From Bacteroidales bacterium (GTDB lineage Bacteria > Bacteroidota > Bacteroidia > Bacteroidales > VadinHA17): a stretch of DNA of 10,215 nucleotides. The DNA lies in the NCBI GenBank assembly GCA_003518245.1, contig DOZA01000046.1:1-10215 (forward strand), read 5' to 3'. Positions 1-7,925 of the stretch are shown here, one piece after another. A program made the position numbers and the translations under genes. Under the pieces are notes generated by a model, which saw only the letters and a list, made by a program, of their open reading frames with translations, had not been told where the DNA came from and ran no database searches. The stretch's first letter is position 1. Every line of letters starts with the position of its first letter.

Positions 1-2184
1 ACCAACAAGGTGGAAAATTATACCGTTTCGATCTTCGATACAGGTAGCGAGGAAAGCAAGAAAATATTCAGTGGTGAAGGGAAATTGAAAAACCTGACAG
101 TATTTAAAGAAGGGAACCAGCTGGCTTTCATTTATTCTTCTGATACCTCTGAAGTAAAAGTATTTGACCTTTACCTCTGGGATGATGATAAATGTGAGAA
201 GATCGTGGATATTGATACAGAAGGTATACCTGAAGGATGGTCGGTAAGTGAGAATGGACGCCTGACATTTTCAGAATCAGGCAAACGATTATTCTTCGGA
301 ACGGCTGAAAAACCGGTCGAAGAACCTGAAGATACTTTGCTGGCCGATGAGAAGTACAAGCTTGATGTATGGAGCTGGCATGATCCGCTTCTCCAGCCTC
401 AGCAGAAAAAGCAGTTGCAGTCGGAAAAAAAGAGGACATATGAGGCTGTCTATCATATTGAGGATGGCAAAATGGTTCAACTGGCCACGGTGGATATACC
501 ATCAGTAAGGTTCTTTCTAAAAAGAGATGGCGATCGTGTGATAGGTGTATCAAACCTTAAATACCGTAAGTTTATATCATGGGATGCCAACAGGTATACT
601 GATTATTACCTTATTGATATAAATACAGGTGAAAGCAAACTGATACTTGAAAAGGCACCGTCAGCAATTGTATTTTCTCCTTCGGGTGATAATATGCTGA
701 TCTGGTGTATAAAAAGCAAAAGCTGGAAGTCTCGTAAAACAGATGGGGGTGATGTTATTGATCTTACAGCTGACATTGGTGTGATGTTTTACAATGAGCT
801 GCATGATACACCCAGTGAGCCAAGACCATATGGTGTGGTGAACAGGTGGGTGGAAGGTGAAAAGTATGTGCTTATTTATGACCGTTATGATATCTGGAAA
901 TTTGATGTGACAGGAGAAGAAAAACCTGTTATGATAACTGATGGCTATGGCAGGAATAATAATATCAGGTTCAGGTATACTGACCTGAGCTCAAGGGGTA
1001 GATACATGGGTTATGGCCGTGGTAATGATGATAAGGAATATCTTGAACCAAAGGAAGAAATATACCTGACTGCTTTTAACGAGGTTAATAAGGATAATGG
1101 ACTGTATAAAACAAGGATTAATAAAACAGAAAGGCCTGAAAAAATTATTATGGGACCATATTCCTTCAGGTCATTTACAAAGGCCGAAGATAAGGATATA
1201 ATGGTATTCCAGAGAGAGTCTTTCGAAGAGTATCCTGAGCTTTATGTAAGCAGCCTGGATCTCAAAAACCCGGTAAAGATATCTGATACCAATCCACAGC
1301 AGGATCAATACATATGGGGTACCTCTGAACTTGTGAAATGGAATTCATTTGATGGCCAGAAATTACAGGGTATAATATATAAACCGGAAAACTTTGATCC
1401 TTCAAAGAAATATCCTATGATAGTGTATTTCTACGAACGAAGTTCAGATGGGTTGCACAGGCATTATACACCAGGACCCAGTGCATCGACTATTAACAGG
1501 ATCTACGCTGTCAGTAATGGTTATGTACTTTTTGTCCCGGATATTCCATATGTGGAAGGCTACCCGGGCCAGAGCTGTTATAATGCGGTTGTCAGTGGTA
1601 CCTATGCCATGCTTGACAGGTACGATTTTATTGACAGGACCAGGCTTGGTCTTGACGGTCAGAGCTGGGGAGGCTATCAGATAGCTTACCTTATAACACA
1701 AACCGACCTGTATACATGTGCTTTTTCAGGTGCACCGGTAAGTAATATGACATCTGCCTATGGCGGAATAAGATGGGGTTCAGGAATGAGCAGGATGTTC
1801 CAGTATGAGCAGACACAGAGTCGTATAGGTGGAACATTATGGGAGAAACCAATACATTATATCGAAAACTCACCCGTATTTTTTGTACCAAAGATAAATA
1901 CCCCGGTGCTGATTATGCATAATGATGCTGACGGAGCAGTACCCTGGTACCAGGGGATAGAGTTCTTTGTTGCCCTCAGGAGGCTTGAAAAACCGGCATG
2001 GATGCTTAGTTATAACGACGAAGAGCATAACCTCAGAAAAAGGCCAAACAGGAAGGATCTTTCAATAAGGAAGATGCAGTTCTTTGATCATTACCTTCAG
2101 GATGCTCCTATGCCTTACTGGATGAAGAACGGCATATCACAGCTCGAAAAAGGGGAAAAGGACGGATATGAATTAATGAAGTAA
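1..2184 (+). CDS. S9-family (prolyl oligopeptidase-like) serine peptidase, 5' partial
   Basis: The frame is open from the first base, so the gene starts outside the window. The GTG at position 10 is only an internal codon. About 727 codons are present and end in TAA. The C-terminal third is an alpha/beta-hydrolase domain. Counting from the GTG, the nucleophile Ser552 lies in GQSWGG (GxSxGG), Asp641 in HNDADGAVP and His673 in DEEH, which is the order and spacing expected of family S9. The preceding roughly 430 residues are rich in short beta-strand-like repeats, as expected for the beta-propeller that gates the active site. Such enzymes cleave peptides, often after proline or as di- or acyl-peptidases, and in Bacteroidota they are usually exported. 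Any signal peptide would lie in the missing N-terminus, so location is unknown. Exact specificity cannot be read from this sequence. Family assignment is secure. Confidence 0.93.
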   Translation, partial: TNKVENYTVSIFDTGSEESKKIFSGEGKLKNLTVFKEGNQLAFIYSSDTSEVKVFDLYLWDDDKCEKIVDIDTEGIPEGWSVSENGRLTFSESGKRLFFGTAEKPVEEPEDTLLADEKYKLDVWSWHDPLLQPQQKKQLQSEKKRTYEAVYHIEDGKMVQLATVDIPSVRFFLKRDGDRVIGVSNLKYRKFISWDANRYTDYYLIDINTGESKLILEKAPSAIVFSPSGDNMLIWCIKSKSWKSRKTDGGDVIDLTADIGVMFYNELHDTPSEPRPYGVVNRWVEGEKYVLIYDRYDIWKFDVTGEEKPVMITDGYGRNNNIRFRYTDLSSRGRYMGYGRGNDDKEYLEPKEEIYLTAFNEVNKDNGLYKTRINKTERPEKIIMGPYSFRSFTKAEDKDIMVFQRESFEEYPELYVSSLDLKNPVKISDTNPQQDQYIWGTSELVKWNSFDGQKLQGIIYKPENFDPSKKYPMIVYFYERSSDGLHRHYTPGPSASTINRIYAVSNGYVLFVPDIPYVEGYPGQSCYNAVVSGTYAMLDRYDFIDRTRLGLDGQSWGGYQIAYLITQTDLYTCAFSGAPVSNMTSAYGGIRWGSGMSRMFQYEQTQSRIGGTLWEKPIHYIENSPVFFVPKINTPVLIMHNDADGAVPWYQGIEFFVALRRLEKPAWMLSYNDEEHNLRKRPNRKDLSIRKMQFFDHYLQDAPMPYWMKNGISQLEKGEKDGYELMK

Positions 2185-2201
2185 TATTATTATAATATGG
2201 C

Positions 2202-2235
2202 GAAAAGGAAAAGCTATTTATGCTTTTTCCTTTTC
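2202..2235. terminator. Hairpin between convergent genes, probable bidirectional terminator
   Basis: The left arm GAAAAGGAAAAGC (2202-2214) pairs with the right arm GCTTTTTCCTTTTC (2222-2235), giving 13 base pairs with one bulged T and a 7-base loop. On the plus strand a pyrimidine-rich, T-rich stretch follows. On the minus strand AT-rich sequence follows. The element sits between the stop codons of the peptidase (2184) and the helicase (2214), and its right arm lies inside the helicase's lysine-rich C-terminal codons. The stem is only moderately GC-rich, so termination is inferred from position and shape. Confidence 0.55.
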
Positions 2236-3917
2236 TTTCCTTTTGATTTATTGCCGGTGGGTTTATGATGAGGTGAATACCCATTCTTCCTGCCGGCTTC
2301 TATATTCTTATTACCGCTTTTTATTTCGACAATAACCGGCTGGTCTTCATATATGGCTCCATCAAAAGCACTAAGCAATTTTTGATCATACTCGCGGTCG
2401 ATCTCAAAAAAACTGAAACTACGCTGAACATCTATTTTACCTATGGAGATGTCTCTCTTTCTCATTGCTTCATTTACCAGAGCAATAAGGTTTGAGGGAT
2501 TCATGCCTCTTTTGGAACCAATATTTATGTAGATATTGGTGTATGTTGTTTTATTGCCTCTGCCTTTCTTTATGAACAGGTCCTTTTCAGGGACAATATT
2601 CAGGTCAGGAGCATTCCTGTAATATTCAAGAAAGCGATTGAACTCAACTGATACAAAGTGTTTTATAAGGTCTTCTCTTCCAAGCCATTCAAGCTTTTTA
2701 TAGATAGACGGCATAAATGATTCTATCTTCGATTCGTCGACATCCACATTTTCCACATTATCAATAAGGTTGAATAATCTTCTCTCACATATCTCCCTGC
2801 CGCCAGGTATAATTTTATACTGGAATTTTTTCCCCGTGACATGCTCCAGCTCTTTTATCCTTCTTCCTTCGCGTGAGTGGGTTATGCTTATGCATATACC
2901 GGACTTGCCGGCGCGCCCTGTCCGTCCGCTCCTGTGAAGATACACTTCCGGATCATCGGGCAGATTATAATTTATTATATGGCTAAGGTCACTGACGTCA
3001 ATTCCCCTGGCGGCCACGTCGGTTGCTATTAGTAACTGAAGGCTCCTGTTCCTGAAGCGCTGCATCACATGATCGCGCTGCGACTGAGATAATTCACCAT
3101 GGAGGGCATCAGCATTATACCCATCCTGTATAAGCCTGTCGGCTACATCTTTCGTTTCATTACGGGTCCTGCAAAATACTATACCATAGATTTTTGTATT
3201 GATGTCGGCTATTCTTTTAAGAGCAGGGTAACGGTTAGAAGCTTTTACAACATAATAATGATGGAGTATATTTTCAGCCCCGCTGTTTTTTCTCCCGGCA
3301 GTTATTTCAACAAGACTGTTCATATAATTATCAGCAATACGCCTTACATCATCAGGCATTGTGGCTGAGAACAATAGTGTTTGCTTGCCTTCCGGCGTTG
3401 TTTTAAGTATAGCATCAAGATCTTCCTTGAAACCCATATTGAGCATCTCGTCAGCCTCATCAAGAATAAGTGTGGAGATACCATTGATTTTTAATATACC
3501 TCTTCTTATCAGGTCAAGTGTCCTGCCGGGTGTGCCAATAATAATATGGGCACCTTTTTTAAGTGCCTGTATTTGAGGTGATATGTTTGTACCACCGTAT
3601 ATCGCTATCGCCGATAAGCCTTTTGTATAATAAGCAAAGTCTTTCAGGTCAGAAGTGATTTGCATGCATAGTTCACGTGTGGGGCATAATATAAGTGATT
3701 GAACAGATCTTTTGCCTATATCCGTTTTCTGTATAAGAGGAAGGCCAAAACCTGCAGTTTTGCCGGTGCCCGTCTGTGCCAGACCTATGATATCATTATC
3801 GGAGTTTAGAATATTTGGGATTATTTTTTCCTGTATGGGGGTGGGCTTCTCAAAACCCAGCCTGTTGATGGCCCTTAATAGTTCATTATTTAGGCCTGTT
3901 TCGGTAAATATTTTCAT
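2214..3917 (-). CDS. DEAD-box ATP-dependent RNA helicase with DbpA-type RNA-binding domain
   Basis: This 567-residue protein carries the full set of DEAD-box motifs: Q motif (GFEKPTPIQ, 21-29), motif I AQTGTGKT (47-54), Ia PTREL, Ib TPGR, motif II DEAD (153-156), motif III SAT (184-186), IV around GIVFCRT, V ATDVAARG (298-305) and VI HRSGRTGR (328-335). Together these form two RecA-like lobes that unwind RNA with ATP. Residues about 458-533 look like the DbpA/CsdA-type RRM-fold domain, which in DbpA binds 23S rRNA. The last 30 or so residues form a basic tail ending in KKRKKHK, likely to add nonspecific RNA binding. It is probably a cytoplasmic factor in ribosome assembly or cold-stress RNA remodelling. 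Whether it equals DbpA, DeaD/CsdA or another paralogue cannot be settled, so no symbol is given. It starts at an ATG closely downstream of a Bacteroidota-type promoter motif, with no Shine-Dalgarno sequence. Confidence 0.95.
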   Translation of the reverse strand: MKIFTETGLNNELLRAINRLGFEKPTPIQEKIIPNILNSDNDIIGLAQTGTGKTAGFGLPLIQKTDIGKRSVQSLILCPTRELCMQITSDLKDFAYYTKGLSAIAIYGGTNISPQIQALKKGAHIIIGTPGRTLDLIRRGILKINGISTLILDEADEMLNMGFKEDLDAILKTTPEGKQTLLFSATMPDDVRRIADNYMNSLVEITAGRKNSGAENILHHYYVVKASNRYPALKRIADINTKIYGIVFCRTRNETKDVADRLIQDGYNADALHGELSQSQRDHVMQRFRNRSLQLLIATDVAARGIDVSDLSHIINYNLPDDPEVYLHRSGRTGRAGKSGICISITHSREGRRIKELEHVTGKKFQYKIIPGGREICERRLFNLIDNVENVDVDESKIESFMPSIYKKLEWLGREDLIKHFVSVEFNRFLEYYRNAPDLNIVPEKDLFIKKGRGNKTTYTNIYINIGSKRGMNPSNLIALVNEAMRKRDISIGKIDVQRSFSFFEIDREYDQKLLSAFDGAIYEDQPVIVEIKSGNKNIEAGRKNGYSPHHKPTGNKSKGKKRKKHK

Positions 3918-3934
3918 GCATTTGAATTGGGCTG

Positions 3935-3964
3935 CGAAGGTAGACCTTTTATTTTGAATACCAA
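3935..3964 (-). promoter_or_regulatory. Bacteroidota-type promoter for the DEAD-box helicase
   Basis: Read on the minus strand, TTG (3964-3962) is followed by 19 bases and then TACCTTCG (3942-3935). This matches the Bacteroidota consensus TTG-N19-TAnnTTTG at all but one base. Transcription would start around 3930, leaving a leader of only about 12 bases before the ATG at 3917. Confidence 0.6.
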
Positions 3965-3986
3965 TCAGAAAATACTTTTATCTTTA
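3954..3986 (+). promoter_or_regulatory. Candidate promoter for the CvpA-family gene
   Basis: TTG at 3954-3956 and TATCTTTA at 3979-3986 resemble the Bacteroidota -33/-7 pair, with a 22-base spacer and A in place of the final G of the -7 box. An alternative -7 box, TACTTTTA, lies at 3973-3980. The fit is weaker than for the opposing promoter, whose upstream half it overlaps. Confidence 0.4.
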
Positions 3987-3997
3987 TGGATCAAATT

Positions 3998-4003
3998 AAG
4001 GAG
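3998..4003 (+). promoter_or_regulatory. Shine-Dalgarno-like AAGGAG before the CvpA-family start
   Basis: AAGGAG ends two bases before the ATG at 4006. That is closer than the usual 5-9 base spacing. It is still the only clear purine-rich SD match I see in front of a start in this window. Confidence 0.4.
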
Positions 4004-4005
4004 AA

Positions 4006-4557
4006 ATGAACTACATCGATATAATAATCCTGGCCTTCCTGGCTTGGGCTATATACAGGGGATTCAAAAACGGGTTGTTTATTGAAATAGCTTCAATTGC
4101 AGCCCTGGTGCTGGGGATATGGGGATCGATAAGGTTTTCATGGTTTACCCAGGATAAACTGGTTAAGATTTTTGATATGCAGGGACAATACCTTGGTCTT
4201 GTAGCATTCATAATCACCTTTATAGTGATAGTGGTACTGATACATTTCCTTGCGCGGGCCATTGATAAGCTGATGAAAGCTGTTGCACTGGGTTTTGCAG
4301 TGAGGATACTGGGTGCGGTGTTTGCAGTATTAAAGACAGTACTTATCATGAGCATAATCTTCGTAGTGCTGAATACTATTAATCAGAAAGCAAAATTCCT
4401 GCCCGCGGAGAAGATATCAGAATCAAAGCTTTATAAACCGGTATCTGACTTTGCCCCTTTATTATTTCCAATAATCGAAGGGAATGATTTGAGAAAGAGT
4501 TTTGATAATCTCCGCAACAGGAAGAACGAAAAGAGCAAGGAGGGTACCATAATCTGA
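4006..4557 (+). CDS. CvpA-family inner-membrane protein
   Basis: This 183-residue protein is strongly hydrophobic, with four likely membrane segments at about residues 3-18, 24-42, 62-85 and 101-123, and a charged C-terminal tail (about 125-183). The N-terminus MNYIDIIILAFLAWAIYRGF, followed at once by KNGL and a second hydrophobic helix, is the characteristic opening of the CvpA family (named for colicin V production in E. coli). The molecular role of the family is not well defined; in enterobacteria CvpA has been linked to envelope homeostasis and bile-salt resistance. The start is chosen because it opens the family motif and follows AAGGAG. The gene is divergent from the helicase and is followed 62 bases later by tyrS on the same strand. 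tyrS has its own promoter motif, so partial read-through is possible but not required. Confidence 0.85.
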   Translation: MNYIDIIILAFLAWAIYRGFKNGLFIEIASIAALVLGIWGSIRFSWFTQDKLVKIFDMQGQYLGLVAFIITFIVIVVLIHFLARAIDKLMKAVALGFAVRILGAVFAVLKTVLIMSIIFVVLNTINQKAKFLPAEKISESKLYKPVSDFAPLLFPIIEGNDLRKSFDNLRNRKNEKSKEGTII

Positions 4558-4584
4558 ACCAACCTTTCTAAATCCTCTTTTTAT

Positions 4585-4592
4585 TATCTTTG
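4585..4592 (+). promoter_or_regulatory. Promoter -7 element for tyrS
   Basis: TATCTTTG is an exact match to the Bacteroidota -7 consensus TAnnTTTG, placed 27 bases before the tyrS ATG. No clear TTG is seen at the -33 position, where the sequence is simply T/C-rich. The predicted leader is roughly 20 bases and has no Shine-Dalgarno sequence. Confidence 0.55.
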
Positions 4593-4619
4593 CACTTTCA
4601 ATAAGTAAAAAGTATTTGA

Positions 4620-5912
4620 ATGAATTTTGTTGATGAACTTCGATGGCGTGGAATGGTGCATGATATTACACCTGGTACTGAAAAATTTCTGGAAAAGGGA
4701 AATACAGCGGGTTATGTAGGTTTCGACCCTTCTTCCGACTCACTGCATATTGGTCACCTTGTACAGGTAATGCTGCTTAAGCATTTCCAGAGGGCAGGGC
4801 ATACCCCCATAGCTCTTATAGGTGGCGCTACAGGAATGATAGGCGATCCTTCAGGTAAAAGCCAGGAACGCAACCTGCTGAGCGAAAAAGCATTAAGGAG
4901 AAACCAGGAAGAGATAAGAAAACAACTGTCAAAATTTCTTGATTTTGAGTCGGATATTCCTAACAAGGCCATAATGGTTAATAATTATGACTGGATGAAA
5001 GATTACAGTTACCTGGGCTTCATAAGGGATATTGGTAAACATATAACCGTAAATTATATGATGTCAAAGGATTCAGTGAGAAAACGCCTTGGTACTGATT
5101 CGAAGCAGGGGATGTCATTCACCGAATTCTCGTACCAGCTGGTGCAGGGTTATGATTTTCTGAATTTATACAATGAATATAACTGTAAACTACAGATGGG
5201 AGGGTCTGACCAGTGGGGGAATATTGTAACTGGTACAGAATTGATAAGGAGGAAGCAGGGCGGTGAAGCATTTGCTCTGACATCACCTCTTATTACCAGG
5301 TCTGATGGTTCAAAATTTGGTAAGACAGAGTCAGGTAATGTATGGCTTGATCCTGAAAAAACATCTCCATATAAATTTTACCAGTTCTGGCTGAATATCT
5401 CAGATGAAGATGCTGTAAGTTATATAAAAATATTCACCGTGCTGGGGAAAGAGGAGATAGAAGCTCTTATTGACGAACATAATAAAGCTCCTCATACAAG
5501 GCTTTTACAGAAAAGCCTGGCAGCTGAGATGACAATTATGGTTCATTCAAAGAAGGAACTGGATGCATCAGTTGAAGCATCTGAAATACTGTTTGGCAAA
5601 GGTACCACCAAAACATTGCACAGGATGAATGAGGATACATTCCTGTCAGTATTCGACGGGGTGCCAACTTTTGAAATTCCAGGTAAATTATTAAAAGACA
5701 ATATCAGTATTGTTGATCTTTGTACAGAACATACCCGGGTATTTGGCTCCAGGGGCGAGATGAGAAGACTGATTCAGGGAGGGGGATTATCAGTAAATAA
5801 GGAAAAGGTAAGCGACCCGGACTCAATGATAGATGCATCATTCCTGCTGAATAGTAAATATATTCTGATCCAGAAAGGCAAAAAGAATTATTTTGTAATA
5901 AGGGTGGTTTAG
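4620..5912 (+). CDS. tyrS: Tyrosyl-tRNA synthetase
   Basis: This class I aminoacyl-tRNA synthetase activates tyrosine with ATP and charges tRNA-Tyr in the cytoplasm. At 430 residues it has the usual length for the bacterial TyrS form. Visible signatures are [17 protein letters not shown] (31-47), with HIGH at 43-46, the GDPSGK loop (75-80), the tyrosine-binding helix around [10 protein letters not shown] (171-180), GGSDQWGN (194-201), and KFGKT (232-236) as the KMSKS-loop equivalent. The catalytic Rossmann domain is followed by an anticodon-binding region and an S4-like RNA-binding domain at about 360-425. The ATG at 4620 gives the expected N-terminus, and there is no Shine-Dalgarno sequence upstream. 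It converges with the SpoIIE-type phosphatase gene. No T-box or other leader regulator fits in the 62-base upstream gap. The identification is secure. Confidence 0.98.
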   Translation: MNFVDELRWRGMVHDITPGTEKFLEKGNTAGYVGFDPSSDSLHIGHLVQVMLLKHFQRAGHTPIALIGGATGMIGDPSGKSQERNLLSEKALRRNQEEIRKQLSKFLDFESDIPNKAIMVNNYDWMKDYSYLGFIRDIGKHITVNYMMSKDSVRKRLGTDSKQGMSFTEFSYQLVQGYDFLNLYNEYNCKLQMGGSDQWGNIVTGTELIRRKQGGEAFALTSPLITRSDGSKFGKTESGNVWLDPEKTSPYKFYQFWLNISDEDAVSYIKIFTVLGKEEIEALIDEHNKAPHTRLLQKSLAAEMTIMVHSKKELDASVEASEILFGKGTTKTLHRMNEDTFLSVFDGVPTFEIPGKLLKDNISIVDLCTEHTRVFGSRGEMRRLIQGGGLSVNKEKVSDPDSMIDASFLLNSKYILIQKGKKNYFVIRVV

Positions 5913-5923
5913 TCCAGGGTTAA

Positions 5924-5984
5924 GCGTTTCGTGTTTCCCACTTTCGCTCTTCGAGCTTCGGCGGACGGGCGTGTTTCGTGTTTC
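5924..5984. repeat. Repeat-like intergenic element between tyrS and the phosphatase gene
   Basis: A 12-base direct repeat, GTTTCGTGTTTC, occurs at 5926-5937 and 5973-5984. It flanks a GC-richer core with small inverted repeats: GCTC/GAGC around TTC at 5946-5956, and GC-TTCG-GC at 5955-5962. The composition differs from the surrounding AT-rich genes, and the second repeat copy runs into the phosphatase stop codon (CTA on the plus strand, 5984-5986). It could be a dispersed intergenic repeat or a convergent-gene terminator. The direct repeats are seen directly; dispersal elsewhere in the genome is inferred. Confidence 0.5.
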
Positions 5985-7216
5985 TAGTAAAAATTTGCAG
6001 CCAGGATCGACACATCATCGAAAAGATTGGGATTATCATCGGGTATACCAAGATCTTTAATAAGGTCACGAATATTCTTATCAACCGCACCAATATTGGC
6101 GATATGCTTTTCTATTGGCTTAGTGCCAATATCTTTTCCTGTTTCATCTTTAATTTCCGACAGTCCGTCTGTATAGCATACAATCTTTGAAGGATGATCG
6201 ATATTAATGATTGTATTCTCAATAAATGGTATTTCATCAAGCATCCCTATGCCCACACTTTTTGCTGCAAGATACTGTATTGATCCTTTTATAGTATCAT
6301 ACAGGACGGGAGGATTGTGTGCAGCATTTATATATTCCATTTCCCGGGTATCGTGATTATATCGTGCGACGAAGAATGTAATAAATTTTTCCCCTGAGGC
6401 ATTTGTTACAACCGCATCATTAAGTTTATGAATAAGTTTCACAAGGTCCATGTCGGAAGTAAAAAGAGCTCTCAGCGTGGCCTGGAAATTTGACATCAGC
6501 AGGGCGGCTGAGACACCTTTACCCGATACATCGGCTATACACAGCCCTGTAATATTATCTGTTAACCTTATACAATCATAATAATCGCCTCCTATCTCAT
6601 AATGAGGGTGGTAGTAACCTGAAACATATATTTTATCATTGCGTGGCAATGAATCATTATCGGGTATAAGCATTGTCTGCATTCGTGCTGCCAGCTCAAG
6701 CTCTTTCTTAAGGGCCTCCTGCCTGAGGCTTTCCTTGAAGAGTTTAATATTCTCTATAGCTACAATTACAATATTGGAGATAGTATGCATAAAATGAAGG
6801 TGTTTGAGCACAGGGCTCATTCCTTCCCCCTCTTCCTCTATGTCACCTATAAGTACATATGATAGTGGCTTATTATTATTAAAGACCGGGAATATTATAT
6901 CAACACTGGGAATACCAATATCATCGGATACAGATAATATTTTCGTTTCTTTTATTTCTGCAAACTGTTTGTCAGGGTCAATAGTATCTTCCATATTCTC
7001 AGGAAAGCCGGCATTAAGAATGCATATCCACCTGTCTTTTTCCTTAAAAAGGATGAATATTTTATCAATATTGAGGTCTTTCCTGAGGATGGATTCATAT
7101 TTTCCGAGCAATTCTTCCGGCGACAGGTTGGCATTGATTGACATGGTAATATCCAACAGTGAGTCCAGCTTATACCTGGACATCTGCAACCTGTTTCTGG
7201 ATGATTTACCTGTCAT
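5984..7216 (-). CDS. GAF-like/SpoIIE (RsbU-type) PP2C-family serine phosphatase
   Basis: This 410-residue cytoplasmic protein has no membrane segment. Residues about 15-155 form a GAF-like sensor region, and a helical linker at about 150-183 leads into a SpoIIE/PP2C phosphatase domain (about 185-410). The metal-binding and catalytic landmarks are present: GGDYYD (209-214), ADVSGKG (228-234), NAAHNPP (297-303), YTDG (348-351) and FDDVS (399-403). Proteins of this design dephosphorylate anti-sigma-factor antagonists (STAS domain) in partner-switching pathways that control stress or envelope responses. No kinase or STAS partner is in the window, so the target is unknown, as is the signal bound by the GAF region. 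The gene begins 12 bases after the efp stop, so co-transcription with efp is likely. The ATG at 7216 was chosen; residue 12 is also a methionine, and the true start could be there. Confidence 0.92.
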   Translation of the reverse strand: MTGKSSRNRLQMSRYKLDSLLDITMSINANLSPEELLGKYESILRKDLNIDKIFILFKEKDRWICILNAGFPENMEDTIDPDKQFAEIKETKILSVSDDIGIPSVDIIFPVFNNNKPLSYVLIGDIEEEGEGMSPVLKHLHFMHTISNIVIVAIENIKLFKESLRQEALKKELELAARMQTMLIPDNDSLPRNDKIYVSGYYHPHYEIGGDYYDCIRLTDNITGLCIADVSGKGVSAALLMSNFQATLRALFTSDMDLVKLIHKLNDAVVTNASGEKFITFFVARYNHDTREMEYINAAHNPPVLYDTIKGSIQYLAAKSVGIGMLDEIPFIENTIINIDHPSKIVCYTDGLSEIKDETGKDIGTKPIEKHIANIGAVDKNIRDLIKDLGIPDDNPNLFDDVSILAANFY

Positions 7217-7228
7217 AATATTATAGTA

Positions 7229-7792
7229 TTATTTTACTCTTTCAACATAAGATTTATCCCTGGTGTCAACTTTAATTTTTTCACCTTCATTGATAAAAAG
7301 AGGCACCATTACTGTTGCTCCTGTTTCTATAGTTGCCGGTTTAATGGTGTTTGTGGCGGTGTCACCTTTAACGCCCGGCTCAGTGTAAGTTATCTGCATA
7401 ATAACAAAATGGGGCAGTTCAACAGAAAGAATATTTTCTGTATCAGCATGTACAATAATCTCAACTTCCTGTCCTTCCTTAAGTAAATCATAATTTTCAA
7501 TCATTGATTCGTTTACGGTTATCTGCTCGAAAGTCCGGGAATGCATAAAGATAAAACCCATATCATCTTTATATAGATACTGGTAAGGTCTTCTTTCAAC
7601 CCTTGCTTCAATTACTTTTGAACCTGCGGCGAAGGTGTTCTCAATTACCTTACCACTGGTGACACTTTTAAGTTTTGTTCTTACAAAAGCTGCACCCTTA
7701 CCGGGTTTTACATGCTGAAACTGCACTATTGTGTAAAGATCGTTATTATATTCAATAACCATTCCGTTCCTGAAATCCGAAGTACTTGCCAT
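7229..7792 (-). CDS. efp: Translation elongation factor P
   Basis: At 187 residues this is full-length EF-P, which binds between the ribosomal P and E sites and promotes peptide-bond formation at polyproline stretches. The N-terminal KOW-like domain carries the tip loop [10 protein letters not shown], with Lys32 at the position that is modified (beta-lysylated) in E. coli. Two OB-fold domains follow. The C-terminus has the family signature, including [20 protein letters not shown] at about 157-176. The tip residue is Lys, not Arg as in EarP-type EF-P, so any modification would use a lysine-directed system. No modification gene is in the window. A consensus promoter motif lies about 80 bases upstream, with no Shine-Dalgarno sequence at the ATG. 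The phosphatase gene follows after 12 bases. Confidence 0.97.
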   Translation of the reverse strand: MASTSDFRNGMVIEYNNDLYTIVQFQHVKPGKGAAFVRTKLKSVTSGKVIENTFAAGSKVIEARVERRPYQYLYKDDMGFIFMHSRTFEQITVNESMIENYDLLKEGQEVEIIVHADTENILSVELPHFVIMQITYTEPGVKGDTATNTIKPATIETGATVMVPLFINEGEKIKVDTRDKSYVERVK

Positions 7793-7869
7793 ATATTATT
7801 AAATTACTTTTATTTACATTAATAGGTTCTTCAAGGTTATAAGCTGTTTGTAACACTTAGAATATTTTA

Positions 7870-7900
7870 CAAATATATCAATAAGAAATTAAGTACTAAA
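7870..7900 (-). promoter_or_regulatory. Promoter for the efp-phosphatase pair
   Basis: On the minus strand TATATTTG (7877-7870) matches TAnnTTTG exactly, and TTTA (7900-7897) sits 19 bases upstream at the -33 position, one base from the TTTG form. Transcription would begin near 7863, giving a leader of about 70 bases to the efp ATG. The leader is AT-rich and I see no strong structure in it. The motif lies in the 133-base gap (7793-7925) after tsaB, which supports a transcription unit separate from the tsaB operon. Confidence 0.55.
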
Positions 7901-7925
7901 GATTTGAAAACATCAAGATTGGATA

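Noticed and set aside
128..553. Open frame of 141 codons antisense to the S9 peptidase
   Set aside because: It lies wholly inside a well-supported gene, has His/Ser/Pro-rich low-complexity composition, and shows no recognisable domain or promoter.
4011..4355. Open frame of 114 codons antisense to the CvpA-family gene
   Set aside because: Its Ile/Thr/Ala-rich text mirrors the hydrophobic codons of the opposite strand, and no family features are seen.
6804..7226. Open frame of 140 codons antisense to the SpoIIE-type phosphatase
   Set aside because: The Ser/Ile/Leu-rich sequence is the expected shadow of the GAF-region codons. The opposite strand carries clear catalytic motifs.
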